A DNA stretch of 64,000 bases from Glycomyces sp. L485 (GCF_022548875.1 NZ_JAKZEW010000016.1:432-64431); one strand, 5' to 3'; positions 1 to 9,518 are shown, counted from the stretch's first letter. The notes: a model not told the origin generated them from the sequence alone. A program made the numbers and translations.

Positions 1-242
1 CTCATCGCTGCCCGCCTGAAGCCCAAACGAGAAGCACCGGGGAGCCGAGGATCCCGGCCCCTCCCCCTACTCCCCCTCGTCGCTGCCGCCCTTGGCGCAG
101 AGCGGCCATCCGCTGCATCGCTCCCGCCCTCGCACGCGCGGCCATTTCCGGGCTCCTCAGGCCGTACCCCGACCGCCCGAACTCGAAGGCATCAAGTGAC
201 CTGCGGATGGATCAGCCAGCTGAAAATCGACTTCTAGGCCAC
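1..242. other. Left-edge segment without a supported gene
   Basis: No reading frame here has a start, ribosome site and recognisable product. The stretch is GC-rich up to about position 230 and then becomes AT-richer going into the GH51 promoter. It may hold the end of a gene that lies outside the window, but nothing identifies one. Confidence 0.5.
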
Positions 243-270
243 TTGACAAGCTATAGTTTATCGGTAAAGT
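243..270 (+). promoter_or_regulatory. Putative sigma-70-type promoter of the GH51-LacI operon
   Basis: TTGACA lies at 243-248 and TAAAGT at 265-270, separated by 16 bp. This is a good -35 box and a fair -10 box. The -10 box falls inside the first operator-like palindrome (257-268), so a bound LacI protein would block RNA polymerase. No transcription start is known; the assignment is by motif only. Confidence 0.5.
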
Positions 271-292
271 AGTCGCCACTATATCGATAAAT
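257..292. promoter_or_regulatory. Two LacI-type operator candidates (TTTATCGATAAA class)
   Basis: TTTATCGGTAAA at 257-268 is an imperfect palindrome. ATATCGATAAAT at 281-292 contains the perfect palindrome TATCGATA at 282-289. Their centres are about 24 bp apart, so they face the same side of the helix after roughly two turns. They lie just upstream of the GH51 gene, whose operon ends with a LacI gene, so autoregulation by that LacI protein is the simple inference. The half-site differs from the GGATAWCG sites found elsewhere in the window. Confidence 0.55.
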
Positions 293-330
293 CATTTCGT
301 TTGAGCCACCGCATCCAGAAAGGCTCCCCA

Positions 331-1860
331 GTGTCGAACACCTCCGTTCCAGCAGTGATCAATGTAGATCTCGAAGGTCCCGTCATCAACCGCCACGTCT
401 ACGGGCACTTCGCCGAGCATCTCGGCCGGTGCATCTACGGCGGGTTCTACGTCGGCGAGGACTCCGACATCCCCAACGAAGGCGGCATCCGCCTCGATGT
501 CGTCGAGGCCCTGCGGGCCCTCGACATCCCGAACCTGCGCTGGCCCGGCGGCTGCTTCGCCGACGAATACCACTGGATGGACGGCATCGGCCCCAAGGAC
601 GAGCGGCCCTCCATGATCAACACCCACTGGGGCGGCGTCGAGGAGAACAACCACTTCGGCACCCACGAGTTCATGGCTCTGTGCGAGCTGCTCGGTACCG
701 AGCCCTACATCAGCGGCAACGTCGGCTCCGGCACCGTCCGCGAGATGAGCGAGTGGGTCGAGTACCTCACCCGCGACGGCGACTCCCCCATGGTCCGGCT
801 TCGCAAGGCCAACGGCCGCCAGGAGCCGTGGCGGGTCAAATTCTGGGGCCTGGGGAACGAGACGTGGGGCTGCGGCGGCAACATGAGCGCCGGGCACTAC
901 GCCGACGAGGCCCGCCGCTACGCCACCTACTGCCGCGACTACGGCGACAACAAGCTCTACCGCATCGCCGCAGGGGCAGCCGACTTCAGCTACGACTGGA
1001 CCGAGACGCTCATGAAGCAGCTCAGCCACCTCGGCTGCCAGCGCGCCGAACGGCCGCTGTACCAGGCCGTGTCGGTGCACTACTACACGATCGCCGGGAC
1101 CTGGCAGGACAAGGGCTCGGCCACCGAGTTCGACACCGACGAATACTACGAGACGATGGTGAAGGCCGCCCGCACCGACGAGCTGCTGACCGGGCACTCG
1201 AACGTCATGGACTGCTACGACGAGCAGAAGACCATCGGTATCGTCCTCGACGAGTGGGGCACCTGGTGGAACGTCGAGCCCGGCACGAATCCCGGCTTCC
1301 TGTACCAGCAGAACACCCTCCGGGACGCCCTCGTCGCGAGCCTGCACTTCGACATCTTCCACAGGCACGCCGACCGGCTCGTCATGGCGAACATCGCCCA
1401 GACGGTGAACGTGCTCCAGGCGATGATTCTCACCGACCCCGACTCGGGTGCGCTCGTGCTGACCCCGACCTACCACGTGTTCGAGATGAACAAGGGCCAC
1501 CAGGACGCCTCTTCGCTGCGGGTCGACACGCCCGACGGGCTGCCGAGCCGCGAGGTCGGGTCGACGCGGCTGGACACCGTGTCGGTCTCGGCCAGCCGCA
1601 AGGACGGGCGCCTGCTCGTCTCGCTGTCCAACCTGGATGCCGACGAGGACGTCGACGTGGAGTTCGACTTGCGGGGCGGATCGGTCGGGGAGGTCTCGTC
1701 GCGTATCCTCACTGCTGGGGCGCTCCAGGAGCACAACGCTCCCGACGCTCCCGAGGCCGTCGCCCCTCGCGTGCACGAAGAGGTGTCGCTCGCCGACGGC
1801 CGCCTCCGGGTCCACGTCCCGGCCCACTCTTTCGTCACCGTGGAGGGCACCATCGCATGA
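331..1860 (+). CDS. abfA: Alpha-L-arabinofuranosidase, GH51
   Basis: Predicted intracellular retaining glycosidase that removes terminal arabinofuranose from arabinan, arabinoxylan or arabinogalactan oligosaccharides. The acid/base Glu sits in the GNE motif (about E177) and the nucleophile Glu in DEWG (about E308). [11 protein letters not shown] near the N-terminus is typical of GH51, and the length of about 509 aa is normal. No signal peptide is visible, so it should act on imported oligosaccharides. GTG at 331 is chosen because AGAAAGG at 317-323 is well spaced from it; a TTG at 301 in the same frame has no such site. The LacI gene follows 43 nt downstream. The glycoside hydrolase family is clear; the natural substrate is inferred. 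Confidence 0.93.
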   Translation: MSNTSVPAVINVDLEGPVINRHVYGHFAEHLGRCIYGGFYVGEDSDIPNEGGIRLDVVEALRALDIPNLRWPGGCFADEYHWMDGIGPKDERPSMINTHWGGVEENNHFGTHEFMALCELLGTEPYISGNVGSGTVREMSEWVEYLTRDGDSPMVRLRKANGRQEPWRVKFWGLGNETWGCGGNMSAGHYADEARRYATYCRDYGDNKLYRIAAGAADFSYDWTETLMKQLSHLGCQRAERPLYQAVSVHYYTIAGTWQDKGSATEFDTDEYYETMVKAARTDELLTGHSNVMDCYDEQKTIGIVLDEWGTWWNVEPGTNPGFLYQQNTLRDALVASLHFDIFHRHADRLVMANIAQTVNVLQAMILTDPDSGALVLTPTYHVFEMNKGHQDASSLRVDTPDGLPSREVGSTRLDTVSVSASRKDGRLLVSLSNLDADEDVDVEFDLRGGSVGEVSSRILTAGALQEHNAPDAPEAVAPRVHEEVSLADGRLRVHVPAHSFVTVEGTIA

Positions 1861-1903
1861 TCTCGGTTGCGCGCGTCGACGTCGCGGTCACCCGGAGCAG
1901 TCC

Positions 1904-2902
1904 ATGGTGACCATGAGCGACGTCGCGCGACTCGCCGGGGTCTCGAAGATGACCGTCTCGAACGTCGTCAACGAGCGCGGCGGTGTGAGCGAGCCGGTCC
2001 GCCGCCGCGTGCTCGACGCCATCCGGTCCTCCGGCTACCGCGTCAACGTCTCGGCCCGGACCCTGAAATCCGGCAAGACGGGTGTCATCGGCCTGGCCGT
2101 GCCCCACGTCAACGCCGCCTACTTCGGTGTCCTCGCCGAGCAGGTCATCGACCAGGCGGGCCGGCGCGGCTTCCACGTCGCGATCGAGCAGACCGGCGCG
2201 GCCGCCGAGGGCGAGATCGAGGCGATCGCGTATTCGCACACGCTCCAGTTCGACGGCCTCATCCTCAGCGCGGTCGGCCTCGACCCGAAGGACCAGCGCC
2301 TGCCGGGCGGGGACTTCCCGATCGTGATGCTCGGCGAGCAGGACTTCGCGGCCGTCTTCGACCACGTCGGGATGCCGAACGAGGCCGGGACCAGGGCGGC
2401 GACGGAGCACCTGGTCGACCGCGGTTGCCGCCGGATCGCGATCGTGACCGGCGGTGACTTGAGCGGCGTCAACGTCGTGACCCGCCGCCACCGCGGCTAC
2501 ACGGAGGCGCTGCTGGAGCGAGGCCTGCCGGTCGATCCGGCGCTGCGCGAGACGCTGGGCCCGTGGAGCGCGGCCGGCGGCCGCGAGGCGGCCCACCGCC
2601 TGGTCGACTCCGGCCGGGAGTTCGACGGCGTCGTCGCGGTGACCGACTCCGTCGCGCTGGGACTGCTGCGCGGCTTCGCCGACCGGGGTGTGCGAGTGCC
2701 TGAGGACGTCCGCGTCGTCGGGTACGACGACGTCCCCGACGCCGAGTTCGCGGTCCCTTCCCTGTCCACGGTGGCGCCCGACCACCGGTGGATGGCCGCG
2801 AAAGCGGTCGAGCTCGTCACCGCCCGCATCGAAGACCCCTCACGTCCGACCGGGGAGCACACCGCGCCGTTCGCACTGCGCGAGCGCGAGTCCACCCGCT
2901 GA
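1904..2902 (+). CDS. LacI-family transcriptional regulator, GH51 operon
   Basis: About 332 aa with an N-terminal LacI helix-turn-helix (DVARLAGVSKMTVSNVVN) followed by a periplasmic-binding-protein-like sugar-sensing domain. ATG 1904 follows GGAG at 1894-1897 with good spacing. The gene is the second cistron after the arabinofuranosidase gene, so it probably represses its own operon through the palindromes at 257-292 and is relieved by arabinose or an arabino-oligosaccharide. The ligand is inferred from context only. It differs from the two other LacI proteins in the window, which sit near a different operator type. Confidence 0.88.
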   Translation: MVTMSDVARLAGVSKMTVSNVVNERGGVSEPVRRRVLDAIRSSGYRVNVSARTLKSGKTGVIGLAVPHVNAAYFGVLAEQVIDQAGRRGFHVAIEQTGAAAEGEIEAIAYSHTLQFDGLILSAVGLDPKDQRLPGGDFPIVMLGEQDFAAVFDHVGMPNEAGTRAATEHLVDRGCRRIAIVTGGDLSGVNVVTRRHRGYTEALLERGLPVDPALRETLGPWSAAGGREAAHRLVDSGREFDGVVAVTDSVALGLLRGFADRGVRVPEDVRVVGYDDVPDAEFAVPSLSTVAPDHRWMAAKAVELVTARIEDPSRPTGEHTAPFALRERESTR

Positions 2903-2985
2903 CAGGCCCCACCGGGCCGTAGCGGGCGGTACCGTCGCGGTTACGGTGAACCGCAGGGGAGCGATGAGGTCTGGAGGCCGAACGG

Positions 2986-4188
2986 ATGGGCGTTTTCAGC
3001 CGACTCACGGCCTGGTGGCGAAGCGGCTCCGGCGACGGCGCGGAGCCGACCGGGCACCCGCCTGTCGACCGCTCCGGAGGGAGGACGCCCGGGCCGCTGC
3101 GGCCCCGGGCGCCCAAGCGCTGGCACTCCGCGCCCGAGGCCGCCGACCGCGAGCCGCCCCGCGAGGAGAGCGGCCCGACCGTCGTCGACAACGCCGTGTA
3201 CTCCGGCGGCGAACGCATCGAACCCGATTCGCTGGAGCGCACCTACGAGCTGGTGCGCGAGGGCCGCGGCATGGGCTGGATCGGGCTCTACCGGCCCGAC
3301 AGGGCCGCCGTCGAGTCGATCGCCGCCGAGTTCGGAATGCACGAGCTGGCCATCGAGGACGCTCTCGAAGCCCACCAGCGGCCCAAGCTCGAACGCTACG
3401 GCGAGACCCTGTTCGTGGTGCTCCGCCCCGCCCGCTACGTCGACCCGATCGAGGTCATCGACGTCGGCGAGCTCCACGTCTTCCTCGGCAGCGACTTCGT
3501 CGTCACCATCCGCCACTCCGAGACCCCCGACCTGCGGGCGGTCCGCAGCCGCCTCGAAGCCGAACCCGAACTGCTCTCCCTCGGCCCCGAGGCGGTGCTG
3601 TACGCGATCATGGACAAGATCGTCGACGACTACGCGCCGGTCCTGCGGGGCCTGGCGATCGACCTCGACGAGATCGAGGCGCAGGTCTTCGACGGCGACT
3701 TCGAGGTCTCGAGGCGCATCTACCAGCTCGGCCGCGAGGTCATCGAGTTCCGGCGGGCCGTCGAGCCGCTCCTGGACCTGTTCGCGGCGCTGCGCTCGGG
3801 CTTTGAGAAGTACAAGGTGGACTTGGAATTGCAGCGGCTGCTGCGTGACGTCGAGGACCACACGGTGCGCGTCGCCGAGCGACTCGAATCGTTCCGCGAG
3901 CTGCTGAGCACCATGCTCACGGTGAACGCGGCGGTGGTCGGCCAGCGCCAGAACGAGGAGATGCAGCGGCTCAGCGAGGCGAGCCTGTCGCAGAACGAGG
4001 AGGTCAAGAAGATCTCGGCGTGGGCGGCGATCCTGTTCGCGCCCACGGTGGTCGGGACCGTATACGGCATGAACTTCGACCGCATGCCGGAGCTGCACTG
4101 GCTGTGGGGGTACCCGTTCGCGGTGGGGCTCATGGCATCGGTCTCGATCACGCTGTATCTGGTGATGAAGTGGCGGCGCTGGCTGTAG
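2986..4188 (+). CDS. corA: CorA-family divalent-cation (Mg2+/Co2+) transporter
   Basis: 400-aa protein with a long cytoplasmic N-terminal domain and two C-terminal membrane segments. The signature GMNFDRMPE lies at the end of the first membrane helix, and the protein ends in a basic tail. GMN is the selectivity-filter motif of CorA pentamers, which carry Mg2+ and related ions down the membrane potential. The first 60 residues are proline- and arginine-rich and not conserved-looking, a common actinobacterial extension. ATG 2986 follows GGAGG at 2973-2977. The acylphosphatase gene starts 13 nt after the stop, so the two may be co-transcribed. Confidence 0.9.
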   Translation: MGVFSRLTAWWRSGSGDGAEPTGHPPVDRSGGRTPGPLRPRAPKRWHSAPEAADREPPREESGPTVVDNAVYSGGERIEPDSLERTYELVREGRGMGWIGLYRPDRAAVESIAAEFGMHELAIEDALEAHQRPKLERYGETLFVVLRPARYVDPIEVIDVGELHVFLGSDFVVTIRHSETPDLRAVRSRLEAEPELLSLGPEAVLYAIMDKIVDDYAPVLRGLAIDLDEIEAQVFDGDFEVSRRIYQLGREVIEFRRAVEPLLDLFAALRSGFEKYKVDLELQRLLRDVEDHTVRVAERLESFRELLSTMLTVNAAVVGQRQNEEMQRLSEASLSQNEEVKKISAWAAILFAPTVVGTVYGMNFDRMPELHWLWGYPFAVGLMASVSITLYLVMKWRRWL

Positions 4189-4201
4189 GGAGGTTGGGCC
4201 G

Positions 4202-4480
4202 ATGATTCGCAAGCGCGTGGTGGTGCACGGCAGGGTTCAGGGCGTGTTCTTCCGCCAGGAGTGCCTGCGGCGGGCGCGGGTGCACGGTGTCGGGGGCTGG
4301 GTGCGCAACCGCCTCGACGGGACGGTCGAGGCGGTGTTCGAGGGCGGCCGGGAGAACGTCGAGGCGATGGTCGCCTGGGCCCGCCACGGTCCGCCTTCGG
4401 CGCACGTCGACCTCGTCGAGACCTTCGAGGAGCCCGTCGAGGGCGTCGCGGGGTTCGAGGTCCGGTACGACCGGAGCTAG
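4202..4480 (+). CDS. acyP: Acylphosphatase
   Basis: 92-aa protein covering the whole acylphosphatase fold. It should hydrolyse carboxyl-phosphate anhydrides such as acetyl phosphate or 1,3-bisphosphoglycerate in the cytoplasm. The phosphate-binding loop GRVQGVFFR supplies the catalytic Arg (R18), and WVRN supplies the catalytic Asn (N36). Length is normal. It follows corA by 13 nt and converges with the LacI gene at 4621. Confidence 0.92.
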   Translation: MIRKRVVVHGRVQGVFFRQECLRRARVHGVGGWVRNRLDGTVEAVFEGGRENVEAMVAWARHGPPSAHVDLVETFEEPVEGVAGFEVRYDRS

Positions 4481-4620
4481 TCGAAGACGGGCGCGCCGTC
4501 CCTGGTGAGCTACCTGCGGAGGCGAATTCGTCCGGGTCGAGGACGGCGATGAGCGCGTCGGGCCGGCTGCTTCGGCCCCGGTCGTCCGCGCCCGACCGCG
4601 TCAGGCCTCTTCCGCCGGAT

Positions 4621-5679
4621 TCAGAGGCGGCGCGGCCGGGCGACCGAGTCGCGGACGACGATGTGGGTGCCGAGGACGACCTGATCGTTCACGGCCGGCT
4701 CCCCGCGGTGGAGGCTCAGGCGCACCGCCTCGCGGCCGAGCTGCTCGTGCGGCACGTGGACGGTCGTCAGGGCCGGTGTGAGGTCGGAGGCGAGCGGGAT
4801 GTCGTCGAAGCCGACCACCGACATGTCCTCGGGCGTCCGCAGGCCGAGGTCTCTCAGGGCCTTGAGGACGCCCGCGGCGATCATGTCGGTGGCCGCGAAG
4901 ATCGCGGTGACGTCCTCGCGCTCGGCGAGGAGCTCGCGGGTGAGCTTGATGCCGTGGGACTTGAGGAACTCGCCTTCGAGGATGAGCGACTCGTCGACCT
5001 CGACGCCGAATTCGGCGTGCGCGCGGAGGAACCCGGCGACGCGCTCGTCGGTGGTGGACAGTCCAGGCTTGCCGCCCATGAAGCTGATCGTCCGGTGCCC
5101 GGCGGACAGCAGGTGCGCGGTCATGGCGTGCGCCCCGCCCTCGTTGTCGTAGTGGACGGTCGTGGTCGGCACGTCCTCGCCGAGCGAGGGCCGTCCGCAC
5201 AGGACCAGGCGCGAGCCGGCCTTGTCGAGGGCGCGGGCGAAGTACGACATCCGCGCGATGTGGCTCTCTTCGGCGTGCGCGCCGCCGACGACGATCACGG
5301 CTTCGGCGTGCTGCTCGCGCATGAGCTCGACGACGGCGACTTCGCGCTCCGGATCGCCGTGGGTCGTGCAGAGCAGACATAGCCTCCCCTCGGAGGCGGC
5401 CTGCTGCTCCACGCCGCGGGCGATGTAGGCGTAGAACGGGCCGGTGACGTCGTCGACGACGAACGCGACGGTCTTCGTCGTCGCCCCGGCGAGGGCCCGG
5501 GCGTGGGCGTTGACCACGTAGTCGAGCTCTCTCATGGCGCGCAGCACCTTCAGCCTCGTGCCGGGTGCGACCGGGTAGTTCCCGGACAGCACCCGCGAGA
5601 CCGTCGGCACCGACACGCCGGCGAGCGCGGCGACGTCTTTGATCGTGGTGCGCCCCTCGCCGTCGGGCTTTCTCGCCAC
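4621..5679 (-). CDS. LacI-family regulator, last gene of the ABC-importer operon
   Basis: 352-aa LacI protein: helix-turn-helix at about residues 12-32 (IKDVAALAGVSVPTVSRVL) and a sugar-binding core ending in the GFDDIPLASDLTPALTTV region typical of the family. GTG 5679 starts 4 nt after the stop of the downstream permease gene, so it is the last cistron of the importer operon. It is a good candidate for the protein that binds AGATAACGTTATCT at 9349-9362, giving feedback control. The inducer is unknown; an imported oligosaccharide is the likely class. Confidence 0.9.
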   Translation of the reverse strand: MARKPDGEGRTTIKDVAALAGVSVPTVSRVLSGNYPVAPGTRLKVLRAMRELDYVVNAHARALAGATTKTVAFVVDDVTGPFYAYIARGVEQQAASEGRLCLLCTTHGDPEREVAVVELMREQHAEAVIVVGGAHAEESHIARMSYFARALDKAGSRLVLCGRPSLGEDVPTTTVHYDNEGGAHAMTAHLLSAGHRTISFMGGKPGLSTTDERVAGFLRAHAEFGVEVDESLILEGEFLKSHGIKLTRELLAEREDVTAIFAATDMIAAGVLKALRDLGLRTPEDMSVVGFDDIPLASDLTPALTTVHVPHEQLGREAVRLSLHRGEPAVNDQVVLGTHIVVRDSVARPRRL

Positions 5680-5683
5680 GGCG

Positions 5684-6613
5684 TCAGCCCTTGATGGCGC
5701 CGGTGAGGACGCCCTTGGTGAAGTATCGCTGGAGGAACGGGTAGACCAGCAGGATCGGGACGGTTGCGAGGACGATGACGGCCATTTGGAGGGTGACGCC
5801 GGGGGGCGGTGGCTGGTCGGGGGAGACGTAGGCGCCGGGGATCTGCACGCCCGCGAGCACGTACTGCTGGAGCACGACTTGGATCGGCCATTTCTCGGAG
5901 TCGTTGATGTACAGCAGCGCGTTGAAGTAGGTGTTCCAGTAGCTGACGGCGTAGAACAGTCCCATCACCGCCAGCACCGGTTTGGACAGCGGTATGACGA
6001 TCTGCAGGAAGATGCGCCATTCGCCGGCTCCGTCGATGCGGGCCGCCTCGATGAGCTCGCTCGGCAGGTTCATGAAGAAGTTGCGGATGACGATCATGTT
6101 GAACGCCGAGACCAGGCCCGGGATGATCAGGCTCCACAGCGAATCGATCAGGCCGAGGGACTTGACCAGCAGGAAGTTCGGGATGATCCCGGCCGAGAAG
6201 AACATGGTCGCCAGGACCATGATGAGGATCGCCTTCGAACCGGGCACCTGCTTGGTGCGGGAGAGGCCCCAGGCCAGCATCGAGGAGGCCGTCAGTGACA
6301 GGAACGTGCCGACCACGGTCACCCACAGCGAGTTCCTCAGGCCCGTCGACACCGTGCCGCCGTTGAAGATCGCCCGGTAGGCGTCCAGCGAGTACGCGGT
6401 CGGGAAGATGACCCCGGCCCGCGCCTGCTCGGGAGAGGCGAAGCTCATCGCGATCACATAGACCAGCGGGTAGAGCATGGTGACGACGATGACGGCGATC
6501 ACCAGTGCCTTGATCAGGCGCAGCCCGAGCGGTGGGGGGTTGAGCCAGGGCGGCAGACCGGCCTGTTTGCGGCGCTGCACGTCCTTCGGCAGTGAAGCGG
6601 TATGGGCCGACAT
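5684..6613 (-). CDS. Carbohydrate ABC transporter permease 2 (MalG/LplC-like)
   Basis: 309-aa inner-membrane permease with six predicted membrane helices. The cytoplasmic EAA loop (IEAARIDGAGEWRIF) docks the ATPase. It pairs with the permease encoded by the preceding gene to import oligosaccharides (CUT1 class). ATG 6613 shares its A with the TGA stop of the first permease gene (1-nt overlap), indicating translational coupling. No ATPase gene is present nearby; actinomycetes commonly use a shared MsiK-type ATPase encoded elsewhere. Confidence 0.92.
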   Translation of the reverse strand: MSAHTASLPKDVQRRKQAGLPPWLNPPPLGLRLIKALVIAVIVVTMLYPLVYVIAMSFASPEQARAGVIFPTAYSLDAYRAIFNGGTVSTGLRNSLWVTVVGTFLSLTASSMLAWGLSRTKQVPGSKAILIMVLATMFFSAGIIPNFLLVKSLGLIDSLWSLIIPGLVSAFNMIVIRNFFMNLPSELIEAARIDGAGEWRIFLQIVIPLSKPVLAVMGLFYAVSYWNTYFNALLYINDSEKWPIQVVLQQYVLAGVQIPGAYVSPDQPPPPGVTLQMAVIVLATVPILLVYPFLQRYFTKGVLTGAIKG

Positions 6614-7596
6614 CAGAAGATCCCCTCTCCGCCGAGCTTCTTGGCGATTTTGTTGGCGCTGAGCACCAGGATGGTGCCGATGATGCCTTTGAGCAGGCCT
6701 GCGGCCGTGGCGATGCCCCATTCGCCGCCGAGCACACCGCGGAAGTAGACGAAGGTGTCCAGTACCTGTGCGGCGTCGGCGCCGACCATCGGCTGCTGCA
6801 GCAGGAGCTGCTCGAACCCGACGGTGAGGATGTTGCCGAGGTTGAGGATGAGCAGCAGCATGGTGACCGGGATGAGGCCCGGCAGGGTCACGTGCCAGAT
6901 CCGCCGCCAGGCCGAGGCGCCGTCGACGGCGGCGGCCTCGTGCCGTTCCTGCGGGATGCCGGCGATCGCGGCGAAGAAGATGATCGTCCCCCAGCCCACG
7001 TCCTTCCAGATGGCCTGGGCTACCACCAGGAGTTTGAACGTGTCGGCGTTGGTCATGGCGTCGAAGCCGCCCACACCGAGGTCGCCGAGGATGTTCGCGA
7101 CCAGGCCGCCGCCGCCGAACACCTGCTGCCACACCGAGATGACGATGACCCACGACAGGAAGTGCGGCAGGTAGACGACGGTCTGGACCATGCGCTTGAC
7201 GCGGTTCGACATCAGGGAGTCGAGCAGCAGCGCTAGAGCGATCGGGGCCGGGAACGCGAAGATCAATTGCAGGAACGCGATGAGCAGCGTGTTGCGCAGC
7301 GCGGTGAGGACTTCGGGGTCGTTGAAGATCCCCACGAAGTTGTCCACGCCGACCCACGGGGATCCGGAGAAACCGCGGAAGGGCGAGAAGTCCTGAAAGG
7401 CCACGATGTTGCCGAGCATCGGGACGTACGCGAACACCAGGAAGAACAACGCGCCGGGGGCGATGAACGTGTACATCCAGCGTTCGCGCCAGATCCTCTG
7501 GCGCAAGGTCAGGGTGCGGCGCTTCGGTGCGGCGGGGGCCGGCCCCGAGGATGCTTCGCGCTGATCCTCGGAGCCGGCGGCGATCTGCGTGCTCAC
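6613..7596 (-). CDS. Carbohydrate ABC transporter permease 1 (LplB-like)
   Basis: 327-aa permease, with a basic cytoplasmic N-terminus of about 40 residues, then six predicted membrane helices. The EAA loop HEAAAVDGASAWRRIWHVTLP is clear. Its closest recognisable type is the LplB/YtcP group that works with large Tat or Sec lipoprotein binding proteins for plant or algal oligosaccharides. GTG 7596 abuts the TAG stop of the binding-protein gene (no gap). It should form a heterodimer with the next permease. Confidence 0.92.
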   Translation of the reverse strand: MSTQIAAGSEDQREASSGPAPAAPKRRTLTLRQRIWRERWMYTFIAPGALFFLVFAYVPMLGNIVAFQDFSPFRGFSGSPWVGVDNFVGIFNDPEVLTALRNTLLIAFLQLIFAFPAPIALALLLDSLMSNRVKRMVQTVVYLPHFLSWVIVISVWQQVFGGGGLVANILGDLGVGGFDAMTNADTFKLLVVAQAIWKDVGWGTIIFFAAIAGIPQERHEAAAVDGASAWRRIWHVTLPGLIPVTMLLLILNLGNILTVGFEQLLLQQPMVGADAAQVLDTFVYFRGVLGGEWGIATAAGLLKGIIGTILVLSANKIAKKLGGEGIF

Positions 7597-9252
7597 CTAG
7601 CTCGCCTCGTCGAGTGCTTTGGTGTACTCGGAGCGGACCTGCTCACCGCCCTGCGACATGTACTCGGCGATGAACGAGTCGAGGTCGTCGACGCTCTCGC
7701 GTCCGGTGACGACGCCGCGCTCGAAGTCGTTGAGCAGCTCGGTCAGCTGGTTGCCCTTGCGGACGAACGTGTCCGAGGCGGCCTCGAGGCCTTCCAGGTC
7801 GCGGACGATCGAGTTCTGCGCCGCGCTCTCCATGACCTCGGAGAACGACTCGGCCCACGCCCGGTTGGACGGGTGGCCGCGCCAGGACTGCTCGCCGGAG
7901 TCGACAGCGACGTACTGGACACCGAGCTCGGCCCCGTTCTCCTCGATGCGGGCCGGCAGGCCGTCCTCGTTGAAGTCGAAGTGACGGCCCTCGATGCCGT
8001 TGTGGACGAACAGGTTCTCTTCCGAACCGTAGGGGGCGGAGATGTAGTCCAGGACGTTGAGCACCTCGACCAGGCGGTCCTCGTCCTCGAGCAGCGCGTG
8101 GGACAGGCACGTCGAACGGCCGTAGGGGATGTTCTGGACCACGACCTGGCCGGTGCCGTCGAAACCGGGAAGGTCGAAGAAGTCGTACTTCGCTCCAGGC
8201 AGGTCGATCTCCTTCTGCGCGATGCCCTCCGCGCCGAGGAACATGCCATGGTGCGTCCACTCGAGGGCCGCGCCGGAGACGATGTCGGCGGGGTTGGTGG
8301 TCATCGAGACCGGGTCGAACACGCCTTCGTCCCAGGCCTGGGCGAGCCAGGTGAGCATCGCGCGGAAGTTCTCGGTCTCCATGGCGTGCACCAGGTCGCC
8401 GCTGGCGTTCAGCTGCCAGTCGGCGCCGACCTTGAACAGGCGCCGCCACATGATCGGCTCGTACTTGTTGATGCCGTAGACCTTCTGACCGCCGGGGCCC
8501 GAACCGAGGGCGGTGACCTCCTTGAACGCGGCCAGCAGCTGGTCGGCGTCGGCCGGGGCCAGACCGATCCCGGTCTGCTCGAGCAGGTCGACGCGCATGA
8601 TGGGCATGTTGGTGAGGGGCGGGACCAGCGAGGGGATCTGGTAGATCCGGCCGTCCTTGAGGCTGGCCTTCCAGATGTGCTCCTGGCGCGCGGCCAGGTT
8701 GGGCCACTGGAGGATGTTGTCACCGGAGAGGAACTCGGACAGGTCGGCGAAAGCGCCGTCGCGGATGCCCTGGAGGTTGACCGCGCTCTGGTCGTTCATG
8801 AAGACGAGGTCGGGGACGTCACCGGAGGCGAGCATCGTCGAGAACTTCTCGTCGAAGACCGGCTGGGGGACGAACTGGGGCTCGAAGCTGACGCCGAGGC
8901 GCTTGTTGAGCTCCTGCCAGTAGGGGTTGTCCTCCAGCGGGGTGGACGGGTCCCCCCAGGTGAGTTGGAAGGTCGTGACCGCACCACCCGAACCGGGCTC
9001 ACGGTCGACGGACTTGAAGAACGACTGCACCGCGTCGGTGTAGACCGGGATCATCCCCGGGGTGTCGCTGGCGAAGAACGGCTCGACCTCGGGGGTCGGG
9101 GCGGCCTGGTAGGTGGGCAGATCGAAGTCGCCTCCGGCCGCGGACGAGTCCTTGGCGTCGTTCGAGCAACCGGTGAGCGCTCCGCCCGCGGCCAGGCCGC
9201 CGGCGCCGAGCCCGACGGCTCCCAAGAAGTTGCGGCGTGAGAATTCGACCAT
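7597..9252 (-). CDS. Sugar-binding lipoprotein of the ABC importer (LplA-like)
   Basis: 551-aa extracellular solute-binding protein. The N-terminus has a Tat-like motif (SRRNFLG), a hydrophobic stretch and the lipobox LTGC with Cys29 as the lipidated residue, so it should be anchored outside the membrane. At over 500 aa it is larger than MalE-type proteins, as in the LplA/YtcQ group that binds oligosaccharides. ATG 9252 follows AGGAGG (9260-9265). First gene of a four-gene operon (binding protein, two permeases, LacI) with a perfect palindrome about 100 bp upstream. The exact sugar is not deducible; nearby GH36 and lyase-like genes suggest galactose- or uronate-containing glycans. Confidence 0.92.
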   Translation of the reverse strand: MVEFSRRNFLGAVGLGAGGLAAGGALTGCSNDAKDSSAAGGDFDLPTYQAAPTPEVEPFFASDTPGMIPVYTDAVQSFFKSVDREPGSGGAVTTFQLTWGDPSTPLEDNPYWQELNKRLGVSFEPQFVPQPVFDEKFSTMLASGDVPDLVFMNDQSAVNLQGIRDGAFADLSEFLSGDNILQWPNLAARQEHIWKASLKDGRIYQIPSLVPPLTNMPIMRVDLLEQTGIGLAPADADQLLAAFKEVTALGSGPGGQKVYGINKYEPIMWRRLFKVGADWQLNASGDLVHAMETENFRAMLTWLAQAWDEGVFDPVSMTTNPADIVSGAALEWTHHGMFLGAEGIAQKEIDLPGAKYDFFDLPGFDGTGQVVVQNIPYGRSTCLSHALLEDEDRLVEVLNVLDYISAPYGSEENLFVHNGIEGRHFDFNEDGLPARIEENGAELGVQYVAVDSGEQSWRGHPSNRAWAESFSEVMESAAQNSIVRDLEGLEAASDTFVRKGNQLTELLNDFERGVVTGRESVDDLDSFIAEYMSQGGEQVRSEYTKALDEAS

Positions 9253-9348
9253 GAGGGGTCCTCCTAATTAGGTAAAGCGTCTGTACGAAAAGGGCTGGGC
9301 GTCGCACCGCATCCGGTCGGTGATTCCCACCTGCGGCGGCCGCTTGAT

Positions 9349-9362
9349 AGATAACGTTATCT
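9349..9362. promoter_or_regulatory. Perfect LacI-type operator upstream of the importer operon
   Basis: AGATAACGTTATCT is a perfect 14-bp palindrome with a central CG, 97 bp upstream of the binding-protein start. It matches the GATAWCGWTATC core found at 13859-13890, 13978-13991, 16059-16072, 17207-17220 and 24012-24025. Confidence 0.75.
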
Positions 9363-9518
9363 TCACTCAACGAGGCCGTCAACAGCTACTGGTGAGAAAT
9401 CTATATGTCTGGAATTGCGCCCACTACTTGCCATGAAAGCGGTATTTCTGGGCACCCGGAACTGACCTGACCGAAATGGTCGGCAGGCTATCCGAGGCAA
9501 TGCTTAGAAAACGGTTCC

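Noticed and set aside
4481-4620. Small gene between acyP and the LacI gene
   Set aside because: No frame has a start with ribosome site or a plausible product; it is the gap between convergent genes.
7267-9240. Long plus-strand reading frame opposite the binding-protein gene
   Set aside because: It is a mirror of the real gene: low-complexity Val/Glu/Arg-rich product, no ribosome site, and the minus-strand protein is clearly recognisable. Similar mirrors opposite 331-1860 and 9570-13838 were rejected for the same reason.
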